From: Paraburkholderia sp. FT54
GTDB lineage: Bacteria > Pseudomonadota > Gammaproteobacteria > Burkholderiales > Burkholderiaceae
Direction: 5' to 3'
Assembly (NCBI RefSeq): GCF_031585635.1
Contig: NZ_CP134195.1
Span: 2,976,001 to 3,040,000 of the forward strand
DNA length: 64,000 nucleotides
A model generated the notes under the pieces. That model was not told the DNA's origin. It saw nothing but the letters and a program-made list of their open reading frames with translations, and searched no databases. Below are positions 56,191 to 63,787 of this stretch, piece by piece; within the stretch, counting starts at the first letter, position 1, and every line of letters starts with the position of its first letter. The position numbers and the translations under genes are program-made.

Positions 56191-56718
56191 ATGGCCGACA
56201 AGAAAGTTGACCGTTGGCTACCGCTCGAGGAGGCGGCAGCGGTAATGAATCGCAATCTGAGGATAATTAAAAGTCAGATGCGGAACGGTCGTATCCAGCG
56301 CGACCGGCACTTCCGGAGAGTTGGCGAGGGACAGTTCGAACTGAACGTCACGGAGTATCTTGAGTGGCTGAATGAGGAGAAGGAACGCCGCAAACTCCCC
56401 TTCATCGAACGCGTTCGGCTTAGCTGCGAAGACCACCAGCGCAACCTTGAAGAGATTGGTGCGATGCTGCCGAAACCGGATCCGAGTACGAAAGCGACGG
56501 CAACAAAACGGAGACCGAAGCTGATACCCGTCGGCGTATTGGCAGAAGAGACATTTGGCGAGTACGCGCCCTGTGCCAATACGCTTCGGAACTGGGTCAA
56601 GAATGGCCTGATCTATCCGATGCCTGCCCGGGTAGGCAATCGCCATTTCTGTAGCCCGGATGCCGAGTACTTTGACCCAGTGGTACAGAAGATTCGACGC
56701 ATGACCGGCGCTCGCTGA
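56191..56718 (+). CDS. Two-domain excisionase-like protein
   Basis: A 175-residue protein with two xis-like halves: WLPLEEAAAVMNRNLRIIKS at the N-terminus and EYAPCANTLRNWVKNGLIYP, PARVGNRHFCSPDA at the C-terminus. The second half resembles the frameshifted excisionase gene 200 bp downstream, indicating duplication. Confidence 0.65.
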   Translation: MADKKVDRWLPLEEAAAVMNRNLRIIKSQMRNGRIQRDRHFRRVGEGQFELNVTEYLEWLNEEKERRKLPFIERVRLSCEDHQRNLEEIGAMLPKPDPSTKATATKRRPKLIPVGVLAEETFGEYAPCANTLRNWVKNGLIYPMPARVGNRHFCSPDAEYFDPVVQKIRRMTGAR

Positions 56719-56735
56719 CAACTCGCACTGGAAGC

Positions 56736-56942
56736 ATGATCGTGGACAAGACCCCCGTCAAGTTATACCGCATAACCGACGTTATGAGGCTGCTGAGCGT
56801 TTCTCGAGCGACAGTCTATAGACTGGTCGACGCTGGCAAACTGACGAAGATAAAGATCGGCCGCCGCGCCAGCAGGGTCACTGCTGAGAGTATCGATGCA
56901 CTACTGGCCCAGAGTAACGAGAACATCAGCCATGGCAACTGA
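56736..56942 (+). CDS. AlpA/excisionase HTH protein
   Basis: A 68-residue protein: YRITDVMRLLSVSRATVYRL and VDAGKLTKIKIGRRASRVTA are the MerR-like excisionase domain. Its stop overlaps the start of the frameshifted excisionase gene. Confidence 0.75.
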   Translation: MIVDKTPVKLYRITDVMRLLSVSRATVYRLVDAGKLTKIKIGRRASRVTAESIDALLAQSNENISHGN

Positions 56943-57154
56943 GCATCCCAAACTGATCCCTCTCGAAGCGTGGGCAAAGCGGGTCTTTCGGCGAGTACGC
57001 ACCTGACCGCAATACCCTCTACAACTGGCGCCGCTTCGGCTTGATCGTGGCGCCGCCCATCCGCATCGGGAATCGCTACTTCGTCGAGCCCATCGCGGTC
57101 TATGCCGACAACGCCGGGGAGATGGCGCGGAGACACGGAGTCGGATCGCAATGA
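56932..57154 (+). pseudogene. xis: Excisionase gene with a single-base frameshift
   Basis: MATEHPKLIPLEAWAKRVF is followed in frame 0 by a stop at 57004-57006. In the +1 frame the family continues FGEYAPDRNTLYNWRRFGLI, PPIRIGNRYFVEPI to a stop at 57154. One extra T in GTCTTTCGG (near 56982-56990) causes the shift; GTCTTCGGC would give KRVFGEY. The stop overlaps the next start (ATGA), so the full gene once filled this space. Confidence 0.75.
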
Positions 57155-57429
57155 GCGAAACTTTTTTAACACCCGAGGAAATTGCCGAACTCACAGGCAT
57201 ACGAACGGGGCGGCGAGGCAAGACGCGTGAGCAATTGCAGGCTGAATGGCTGCGCACAACTGGGCTGCCGTTCTGGGTCAATGCTCGAGGACGGCCGACT
57301 GTTCCCCGCTCGGCGATCGAGGGCAAGCAGGCGAATGTCGAGCCACCAAGAAAGAAATGGCAGCCACAGGCATTGAACCCGGACGGGAGCCTGAAGCCGA
57401 ATCCTGACGGCTCCCTGAAGGAGGGCTGA
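57151..57429 (+). CDS. DUF4224 family protein
   Basis: A 92-residue protein: MSETFLTPEEIAELTGIRTG is the DUF4224 start and WVNARGRPTVPRSAIEG the conserved end. The last 30 residues contain a short repeat (NPDGSLK twice). Coupled to the xis gene by ATGA, the usual xis-DUF4224 pair next to P4-type integrases. Confidence 0.8.
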   Translation: MSETFLTPEEIAELTGIRTGRRGKTREQLQAEWLRTTGLPFWVNARGRPTVPRSAIEGKQANVEPPRKKWQPQALNPDGSLKPNPDGSLKEG

Positions 57430-57444
57430 GCGTGGACGCCGCAT

Positions 57445-57984
57445 TCATCTTCCTGGCGCAGTCTCGACACGCGAGCTGGAATAATCGAGATCCATAGCGC
57501 ACCGCTCGGTCCACGCTCGCCATTCGGCATAGCCTTCGGCCGGCGTCCCTCCCAACGCAACACGCTTGTCCAATTCGCCGAGATAGCGCCTGATGGATTC
57601 AGCACGATGCCAGCCATCGACTTCCATCATCAGATTGGCACGTTTAATGTCTTCTTCGAGGATACGCTTTCGCTCCTCAATCCAACGGGAGCGCTGCCGA
57701 TGGTTGCCCTTCCGCCGATTTGGTGGCTCCTGCTTCAGGAGATCGGCACGGCTGATCGTCTTTGGTTGATCTGCACTGCGCGGCGGTAGAGGTGCTTTAG
57801 CCTTTGCAAGTCCAGCGGCTAGATGCGCCCAGTATCCTTGATGAGGCAGTGGGATGCCCATGCGCGTACAGGCCCATTTGATGGTCGCGCGCGTGACGCC
57901 GTACCTTTCCCCGAGCTTGATCATAGGGAATTGCCAGACCTGCTCATAGAGTTCGTAACGGTCAAGCGATTGCTGTTTTGCCAT
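57445..57984 (-). CDS. Hypothetical prophage protein with N-terminal HTH
   Basis: A 179-residue protein. LYEQVWQFPMIKLGERYGVT and RATIKWACTRMGIPLPHQGY form an HTH-like start common to a group of island proteins. The middle is Arg/Lys-rich (RKGNHRQRSRWIEERKRILE). Function unknown. Converges on the DUF4224 gene. Confidence 0.65.
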   Translation of the reverse strand: MAKQQSLDRYELYEQVWQFPMIKLGERYGVTRATIKWACTRMGIPLPHQGYWAHLAAGLAKAKAPLPPRSADQPKTISRADLLKQEPPNRRKGNHRQRSRWIEERKRILEEDIKRANLMMEVDGWHRAESIRRYLGELDKRVALGGTPAEGYAEWRAWTERCAMDLDYSSSRVETAPGR

Positions 57985-58072
57985 CGGATCGCCTCCTAGA
58001 TTTCGACCGAAGCATAATACGTTGCCGGCTTCCCTCAGAAGCGACACAATCACGTGCGATCGGGGGATTCAA

Positions 58073-58351
58073 ATGAAAACGAAAATAGCTCTTGCGAGCC
58101 TGACCATGCTCGCTGCATGCACAACGGTCACCGATATAACACCGGCTGGCGACGGGCATTACACTGTCACGACCCAAGTCCGCGGCGGCATGACGCCATG
58201 GGGTGAGGTAAAGGCGTCGAGCCTAAAGCGCGCGGATGAGTACTGCACCCAACAAGGGAAGCAGATGCATCAGGTTGATATGCAGACGCATGGTATGCGC
58301 GGGTGGACGCCGCAGGAGGCTGAGCTCACGTTCGCGTGTACGTCCGGGTAA
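58073..58351 (+). CDS. Small lipoprotein
   Basis: A 92-residue lipoprotein: MKTKIALASLTMLAACTTVT has lipobox MLAAC, then HYTVTTQVRGGMTPWGEVKA and two cysteines. Possibly a moron gene on the prophage side. Family resembles a small YgdI/R-like exported lipoprotein; not certain. Confidence 0.65.
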   Translation: MKTKIALASLTMLAACTTVTDITPAGDGHYTVTTQVRGGMTPWGEVKASSLKRADEYCTQQGKQMHQVDMQTHGMRGWTPQEAELTFACTSG

Positions 58352-58380
58352 CATTTTTGCATACCGCCTACGGAGGCAAC

Positions 58381-58629
58381 ATGCAGAATGCTCCGCTTTT
58401 CCACGTCTTGTTGGATCATCTTGAGGCGATCGACGCGCCGCCTATGGAGATTCAACACTTTGTCGACCGTTGGTCCAAGCTAGGGCCGCACGGGCATCTC
58501 CCCTGCCCGGTCTGTTTCCTTAACGGCGAAGAGCAGCCGCTTGTACCACTCGATGCACAAGGAAGTATTGAGCCGGTCGTTTGCAAGGCCTGTGGCACGC
58601 GCTACGAAGTCCCAATCGATGAGAGCTAG
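58381..58629 (+). CDS. Zinc-ribbon protein
   Basis: An 82-residue protein with two CxxC knuckles (CPVCFLNGEEQ and CKACGTRYEV) 31 residues apart, the zinc-ribbon layout. MQNAPLFHVL is chosen as the start. Function unknown. Confidence 0.65.
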   Translation: MQNAPLFHVLLDHLEAIDAPPMEIQHFVDRWSKLGPHGHLPCPVCFLNGEEQPLVPLDAQGSIEPVVCKACGTRYEVPIDES

Positions 58630-58686
58630 CGAGACGCGTCGCCAGACAACATCGCTTCAAGCGTCAAGTGAAGACTGGGCTGTCGG

Positions 58687-58941
58687 TTATGGCTTGAGCC
58701 CGGGAGGCAACAGAGCGCTGATGATCGACACTGACTTTTGACACGTGTTGCCCACAGCCACAAATTGCGAATCAGCCGTTTGCGGATCACGCTCCATCTG
58801 AAGCGCAGCTTCCATTGCATCACGTTCACACCGCTGCTCAGCCGGCACAGCGACGGCGAGCATGAGCGCGGAATAGCCGATCGTCGCTGCCTCATAAACA
58901 AAAAACGTTGCTGCTGCCGCTGCGCCAATTGCTTTGATCAT
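58687..58941 (-). CDS. Small membrane/exported protein
   Basis: An 84-residue protein with an N-terminal hydrophobic helix (IGAAAAATFFVYEAATIGYS) and two cysteines downstream. Not recognised. Confidence 0.5.
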   Translation of the reverse strand: MIKAIGAAAAATFFVYEAATIGYSALMLAVAVPAEQRCERDAMEAALQMERDPQTADSQFVAVGNTCQKSVSIISALLPPGLKP

Positions 58942-59000
58942 TCCGCACTCCGATTTCAGGGAACACGTGCGTATTAACGGCCCCGTTACGGGAATCTTTA

Positions 59001-59261
59001 GAGCGCGGCGGCACCGATCACCCGGTTGAATCAGGTCGCATCTGGTGCAAGGCCAATGGAGGGCGTTTTGATTGGCAGGACCGCGCTCCACTCGGACAAA
59101 TAGCGGCTGAACTGGCGCCGCAGGTTATGGAGACGTTTGGGCTGACGGGAGAGCACTCGTTGGTGCCGCTCTTTGTCGATGGCTGGATGCTCGACTATGA
59201 ATCGCCGGTGATTTGCGGCATCCACCAAACATGCGCGGCGCGTCTGTTGCGCTCAAAGTAG
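59001..59261 (+). pseudogene. Coding remnant without a start codon
   Basis: An open frame of 87 codons with protein-like composition: VESGRIWCKANGGRFDWQDR, EHSLVPLFVDGWMLDYESPV, ICGIHQTCAARLLRSK then stop. No in-frame start codon precedes it in a plausible place. Probably a 5'-truncated gene; family unknown. Confidence 0.4.
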
Positions 59262-59348
59262 CGCTCTCGGCGCGCCAGTAATCTGCGGACACAATTCGGC
59301 CCGAACTTCGTTCCGCACCCCCGCTCTGATCTTTTAAGGGGGTGCAAC

Positions 59349-59651
59349 ATGCGCAGACTTCTCACAGTTATTGGTTTGGCCGTCGCCCTGTCGGGCTGCG
59401 TCGCATATCCTGCGGGCTACGGGTACGCAGACCTGGGATATGGTCCCGCCTATGTGCCCGCATACGGCTACGGAAGCATCAACGTCTGGGCTGGCGGTGG
59501 CGGTGGCGGAGGTTACCATCGCGGGGATTACCACCACGGCGGTTGGGACCACGGCCACGGACACTGGGACGGCGGCCATGGTGGCGGCCACGGTGGCGGC
59601 CACGGTGGTGGGCATGGCGGCGGCCACGGCGGCGGTGGGCACGGTCGCTAG
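59349..59651 (+). CDS. Gly/His-rich lipoprotein
   Basis: A 100-residue lipoprotein (MRRLLTVIGLAVALSGCVAY, lipobox ALSGC). A Tyr/Gly/Pro segment is followed by GGHGG-type repeats (HGGGHGGGHGGGHGG) with 16 or more histidines in the last 50 residues, a plausible metal-binding surface. Repeats are short in-frame GGCGGCCACGGT units and could vary in number. Confidence 0.75.
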   Translation: MRRLLTVIGLAVALSGCVAYPAGYGYADLGYGPAYVPAYGYGSINVWAGGGGGGGYHRGDYHHGGWDHGHGHWDGGHGGGHGGGHGGGHGGGHGGGGHGR

Positions 59652-59658
59652 TTGCGCA

Positions 59659-60405
59659 CTAGCAGCGCTCGCCGCGCACATCATCGACCAGAGGCACAAC
59701 GGCTAGTGTGAGCAGAACGATAGCGAGCGGCACGCTCGATACAAATCCCAGATATTTGAAACCGATGGCCCCCGCCAGACCGCCGGCAATAAACGAAAGA
59801 AGCAGCGAACCGAGCAGCGCGAGCTTCTGTTTGTCCGCCTTGACGATCCCTTCCCCGGCAATCGAGCGTGTATTCCAGTAGAGCATCTTGCCCAGTTCGA
59901 TGCCGACATCCGTTACCAGGCCGGTGACGTGGGTCGTACGAATCTCCGATCGCGAAATCTTCGTGATCATCGCATTCTGTAGCCCCATGACAAAGCACAG
60001 GACGCAGACGGTGGCAGGCAAGAAAAGAACCCGATGGTGTTCAAGGTTCGAGCCGAGCAGCCCGAAGCACAGCAGCAGAATTGCCTCAATCGCGAGCGGT
60101 GTCGCGTAGACGCTGTGCAGATTCCGCCGACGACCCCAATTGATCAGGATCGCAGACGCAGCCGCGCCAACAAGGAACGAAAAAAGCGAACTGAGCCCCG
60201 AAACGAAAAGGCTTGCATCGCCGAGCACGGCATTGTCAGCCAGCGACGAAACGATCCCGGACATGTGCGAAGTGTACTGACCAACGGCAAGAAATCCGCC
60301 TGCATTAGCCGCGCCGGCGACAAATGCCAGCGAACGCCCCAAACGACGGTTCGTCACGTCGGTCCGTTCCGGTGCCGTAAAGCCACGAAGATAATTGATG
60401 GGCAT
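59659..60405 (-). CDS. DUF1275 (YoaK) family membrane protein
   Basis: A 248-residue protein with about six hydrophobic helices, starting RSLAFVAGAANAGGFLAVGQ and SHMSGIVSSLADNAVLG, the DUF1275 hallmarks. Transport or channel role unknown. Convergent with and almost abutting the Gly/His lipoprotein gene. Confidence 0.88.
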   Translation of the reverse strand: MPINYLRGFTAPERTDVTNRRLGRSLAFVAGAANAGGFLAVGQYTSHMSGIVSSLADNAVLGDASLFVSGLSSLFSFLVGAAASAILINWGRRRNLHSVYATPLAIEAILLLCFGLLGSNLEHHRVLFLPATVCVLCFVMGLQNAMITKISRSEIRTTHVTGLVTDVGIELGKMLYWNTRSIAGEGIVKADKQKLALLGSLLLSFIAGGLAGAIGFKYLGFVSSVPLAIVLLTLAVVPLVDDVRGERC

Positions 60406-60801
60406 ACTGAGCGCTCAATTGTGCCGCTTGTGCGTACCGTCCGTCGGACGGCCTGACGCCGAAGATCGTAACATTCGTGAGGATGACATCCGGCATCGCA
60501 TTCGGCCGCCGGTAAGAGGCTCGCGGGCGACCCGGCCGTCCCCGTAGGAGCTCACCTGATCACGACGTCGGCTGATCACCGCTCGTACAAGGGTGGGGAT
60601 TTTTACTTCGACACTTCGGGGGAAATTACGCCCGACGTTGACAGACAAGATACAGAACCGGAGAACTGGCGTTTGTCACCTCTCGCGGGGCAAGGGGGAA
60701 GATCCAGAATATAAAGGATAGGTGCTCGCACCGCAGCCGGCCAAACCGACCCAGCCAAAAGGCCCCGCTACTTAGAGGCCTTTTGCCGGAAAAATTACCG
60801 A
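60406..60801. other. Intergenic region between DUF1275 and protease modules
   Basis: About 400 bp. It contains a terminator at 60757-60784 and a TATAAAGGATAG near 60710. I see no gene. Confidence 0.5.
60757..60784. terminator. Bidirectional terminator
   Basis: Stem AAAAGGCC / GGCCTTTT with a 12-base loop, 18 bp beyond the small partner gene of the protease; on the minus strand it ends in CCTTTTGG. Confidence 0.8.
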
Positions 60802-61020
60802 TTATGCGAATCTGGAATCAGCGCTGATGCGCGGGCGCGCGTCGATCCTGACCGGGTATCCGTCGAACGTCGACGGTACATCCCGCAGCACGTAGCCCGG
60901 CGCCACCCATATCTGAAGCAGATAGCCTGATTTTGTATCGGGCACAGCCGCAACATTTACCGTCCCTCGCGGGGCGGTGAGTGTTTCATACAGATGTTTT
61001 GCGGCATCCAGTGGCTTCAT
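60802..61020 (-). CDS. Small partner protein of the serine protease
   Basis: A 72-residue protein (MKPLDAAKHLYETLTAPRGT) starting 6 bp behind the protease stop, thus cotranscribed. VAPGYVLRDVPSTFDGYPVR recalls the protease's own N-terminal segment KAAPGDRMLKSLPAFSDGYR. It may be a free-standing copy of the protease N-domain acting as inhibitor, chaperone or substrate. The relation is by eye only. Confidence 0.6.
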   Translation of the reverse strand: MKPLDAAKHLYETLTAPRGTVNVAAVPDTKSGYLLQIWVAPGYVLRDVPSTFDGYPVRIDARPRISADSRFA

Positions 61021-61026
61021 GTTTTG

Positions 61027-62172
61027 TTAGACGTTGTGCCCGGCGACCAAGTTCATCCCGAATAAGGCCAGTATAGGAGCGATCGGCATAATCATCGAAA
61101 GTTTTTGACCCGGTGCCGATGAGTCTGCGCCACCAGCTACAACGATCCCAACAGCGTGACGCACCCCGCCCGCATCCGTGTGCACAACGAGCGACCCCGA
61201 ATCCCCGCCTTCCGAAAAACGATCTCCGATCCCGTGAACCAAAAACATATTGTCGAAGTATACGACACCGTTGAAGTTGTATTGGGGAGCAGCGTAGTTG
61301 ACGTTAGCGGGCCCGATTAGCTGGGATATGACACGGCCACGGGTATGCCCAGAACTGCGACCAACTTTCTCGATTTCCATGCCGGCACTTAGCGGCAGCG
61401 CTGTCGCCGGGGTGTCGTAGAAATTCTGCTGCATCGACGACACGAGCTGATCATTCGTGATTTGAAATACGGCGGCATCCTGGTTTTCCTGAGAATTGAC
61501 GACGGTAGGATCACCCATTAGCATCGTCAATTGCCGGGCGTGCACTCCTATCGTAAATGGATACGGATTGTGGGGCGATACGTCCAAAATGCCGGGCGCC
61601 ACAATCGGAAGGCCGGTGGGCGAATAGTTGCAACTGCCCGAAACATGATTATTGGACAAGCCGAATAGCTGCCCCGTGGCGTCACGCACCAGACATCCGA
61701 GAGTACCCGCGGCTTGCGCGTTGCCGACAGAAATCGAGCTTCCGCATGTGTAGCGTACGCCCCCGTTCGCGACATGTACTGCGCATGGAGTTGCGGCTTC
61801 GGCGACATTCGCCGGAGAAACGGCGTCAGGATTGCCTTGGCGGAAGCGCAATCGGTATCCATCCGAAAAAGCAGGCAACGACTTCAACATTCGGTCGCCC
61901 GGGGCAGCTTTATTGAGAAAGAGCGAAATTTCGCCTTTGCTGCCGTTCACACCGACAAATCGAATTTGCTTCTGGCGTAGAAACGCAACAGCGCCGTCCG
62001 TAAGTTGGTCAAATTCCGGGTGACCGTAAGCGTCCCCTGGAAAGTATGCCTCGGGCCGAAGCAACGACAGATCATGAGCCCAGCGCAGAACGCGCAGGGC
62101 CGCAGTATCTAGCGGCACCTTCGGCACTTGCAAAAGATCTTCAACTTTGATATCACCTACAACGTCGCCCAT
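61027..62172 (-). CDS. Trypsin-fold serine protease (NAL1-like), prophage cargo
   Basis: A 381-residue chymotrypsin-type protease without a signal peptide, so probably cytoplasmic. Catalytic residues: His in FGLSNNHVSG, Asp in QENQDAAVFQI and Ser in EGGDSGSLVV. VEKVGRSSGHTRGRV-type segment (IEKVGRSSGHTRGRVI) follows. Residues 1-135 form an extra N-terminal region (AVAFLRQKQIRFVGVNG, LPAFSDGYRLRF). It is near the prophage end, the usual cargo position. Bacterial NAL1-like proteases have no settled function; some trypsin-fold proteases serve in anti-phage systems. Confidence 0.8.
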   Translation of the reverse strand: MGDVVGDIKVEDLLQVPKVPLDTAALRVLRWAHDLSLLRPEAYFPGDAYGHPEFDQLTDGAVAFLRQKQIRFVGVNGSKGEISLFLNKAAPGDRMLKSLPAFSDGYRLRFRQGNPDAVSPANVAEAATPCAVHVANGGVRYTCGSSISVGNAQAAGTLGCLVRDATGQLFGLSNNHVSGSCNYSPTGLPIVAPGILDVSPHNPYPFTIGVHARQLTMLMGDPTVVNSQENQDAAVFQITNDQLVSSMQQNFYDTPATALPLSAGMEIEKVGRSSGHTRGRVISQLIGPANVNYAAPQYNFNGVVYFDNMFLVHGIGDRFSEGGDSGSLVVHTDAGGVRHAVGIVVAGGADSSAPGQKLSMIMPIAPILALFGMNLVAGHNV

Positions 62173-62282
62173 CTTGTCCCCGCTCCGATTTGTTATCCGG
62201 CGCTATTTAGGCACAATTGGCTGGTGTTCGCAATCTGACCGCGCGGCGGAATCGCACCCGTATTTCCTCAGGAGACGGATTT

Positions 62283-62303
62283 TAGGGGTATCGGTGGGGG
62301 TAT
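62283..62303 (+). repeat. Integrase arm-type repeats, far prophage end
   Basis: TAGGGGTATC and TGGGGGTAT in tandem with one helical turn between. Over 19 bases (GGGGTATCGGTGGG-GTAT) this matches the minus-strand pair at 49466-49488 with a single difference. It marks the second end of the element integrated at tRNA-Arg. Confidence 0.65.
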
Positions 62304-62350
62304 AGAAATCTCAAAAATGCCCGCAGCGCCCTGCCAGTCTTGACGTATGA

Positions 62351-62367
62351 ATTCTGTCAGGGGACCA
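62351..62367 (+). other. Candidate attR, degenerate copy of the tRNA-Arg 3' end
   Basis: ATTCTGTCAGGGGACCA versus ATTCCTGTCAGGGGGACCA at the tRNA 3' end (read on the minus strand at 49600-49618): CTGTCAGGGG-ACCA with one C and one G missing. It has the orientation expected after undoing the 12.9-kb inversion. The host copy would have lost selection after integration. Confidence 0.5.
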
Positions 62368-62369
62368 GC

Positions 62370-62922
62370 CATCAGCATGAAGGCCTATATCTGCCGAGAA
62401 AACTATTCGAATTGGCGTAAATTCGGCGTAATGCAAATTGCTTAGCGCCGACGCGCATGCGGATTTCCATTCGGCCAGCGAAGAGCTTACAGCTGGCACT
62501 CGCTCCCTGAACCCCTCCGTTCGGCGCACATCGCGTCACGCACCCGATACCAATGCGAGCAACCGTCCAGAGCACAGGTTGCGTTGCCCTGCCAACGTCA
62601 TTGACAGAGTTCATTGCGACCGAGTGCTCCACCTTGATCGCTGCCACTGCCGATCAGGCACGTAGTTCGAAACCCGGTGGCCGATTCGCGCCAAAGCATT
62701 GACTTGCGCGGCACTTCGTTCCTGGTGCCGCTGACCGGCGAGCACCAACCTCGGGCATCGATCCTAGCGCAAGTCCATTCTTTGCTCCGTCGTGGCAACT
62801 GGCACCGACAATGGCGGCTTGCGCCCGAATCGGCGCGTCCGCCATCGAGCCAGTCCATCACCTGACCGCCGGTCCGTCTCAGGTCGCGATGAAAGCCTCG
62901 CGCGTGCGTAATCTATTCGGCG
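62370..62922. other. Non-coding stretch outside the prophage end
   Basis: About 550 bp with no supported gene; the open frames on both strands lack recognisable protein character. Confidence 0.4.
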
Positions 62923-63290
62923 ATGGTTTCAGTTGGCACAATGGTTTCAGCCATGCTGGGCGGGGCATTGCGCGAAACCATGCTGAAACCATGTGGTCAC
63001 GTTTACCGATAGATAACGGCTATTTCGCTCAATAAATAGGCATAGTGAAACTATGAAACTGAGACGAAACTGGGCTTTGAAACCGCCTCAAACCCATGCT
63101 GGTCGGGGGTTTCAGCGAAACCGAAACCATGAAACCAAAAAACCGGACATATATATATACACATTCACAACCCGTAAGCCACACACAGAGAACCTTATAT
63201 ATGTATCTATCTATATTTCTATGGTTTCATGGTTTCATATATATAAGGCTTTGATTTGATTGATGAAACCGTGAAACCATGGGTGAAACT
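62923..63290. repeat. Iteron-like field of GGTTTCA / TGAAACC repeats
   Basis: About 17 copies of GGTTTC, GAAACC or GAAACT in both orientations, often as ATGGTTTCA or GAAACCATG, in 370 bp. The centre (63150-63180 and 63236-63246) is very AT-rich (ATATATATATACACA and ATATATATAAGG). Clustered short repeats beside AT-rich DNA are typical of phage or plasmid origins. Confidence 0.65.
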
Positions 63291-63787
63291 GCGTGGTTAC
63301 GGCGGTTACAGCGAGGAGGCGCCCTGGCAGACGCCACCATCGCAGCATTTTCAGGTGCACGCTTTTGTGGGAGGCGTGCGTGGTTGGCGAGAGCCTGCGT
63401 AGCAGGTTTTAAGGGGTCTGCACGGCGCTCTTTGGCATGGGCGATAGGGAGGGCTCGGTCCGACCCGCCCAGCGTCTTGTGGCGTGTTTTAAGCGATCTG
63501 CGACTTTGCGGAAACCCATTCCAAATCGGTTTGATGATCTACCCGAGTTTGGCGCCTCGCCGATTAAAGCCGGGAGGAAACTCGGCGGAAGAGGGACCAC
63601 AGGGCAGCCCGCGTCAACGAAGCTGCCCAGCGATTTGAGCTCTTAGATCACGGAAGCCAATTGGGCCGTCCAAGCCCGAAGGCGAGAACCGAGCTTGCTC
63701 TCAAAATTAACCGGTCGCCGGCGCAAAAATCGCACGCACGCTGCGTCGTGAAACGAAAATGTATCGAAACAGCCAACGTCAGTTCTT
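63291..63787. other. Unassigned stretch before the terminal gene
   Basis: About 500 bp with a hairpin-like GAGCCTGCGTAGCAGGTTTTAA near 63390. Short frames on both strands are not convincing. Confidence 0.35.

Noticed and set aside
56932..57154. Programmed ribosomal frameshift in the excisionase
   Set aside because: No slippery heptamer with downstream structure or RF2-like stop context is visible; a mutation is simpler.
62923..63290. CRISPR array
   Set aside because: The repeats are only 6-9 bases, irregularly spaced and in both orientations, with no spacers and no cas genes.
63279..63638. 119-codon plus-strand frame after the iteron field
   Set aside because: It begins inside the repeats, has low-complexity Arg/Ala content and no supported ribosome site.
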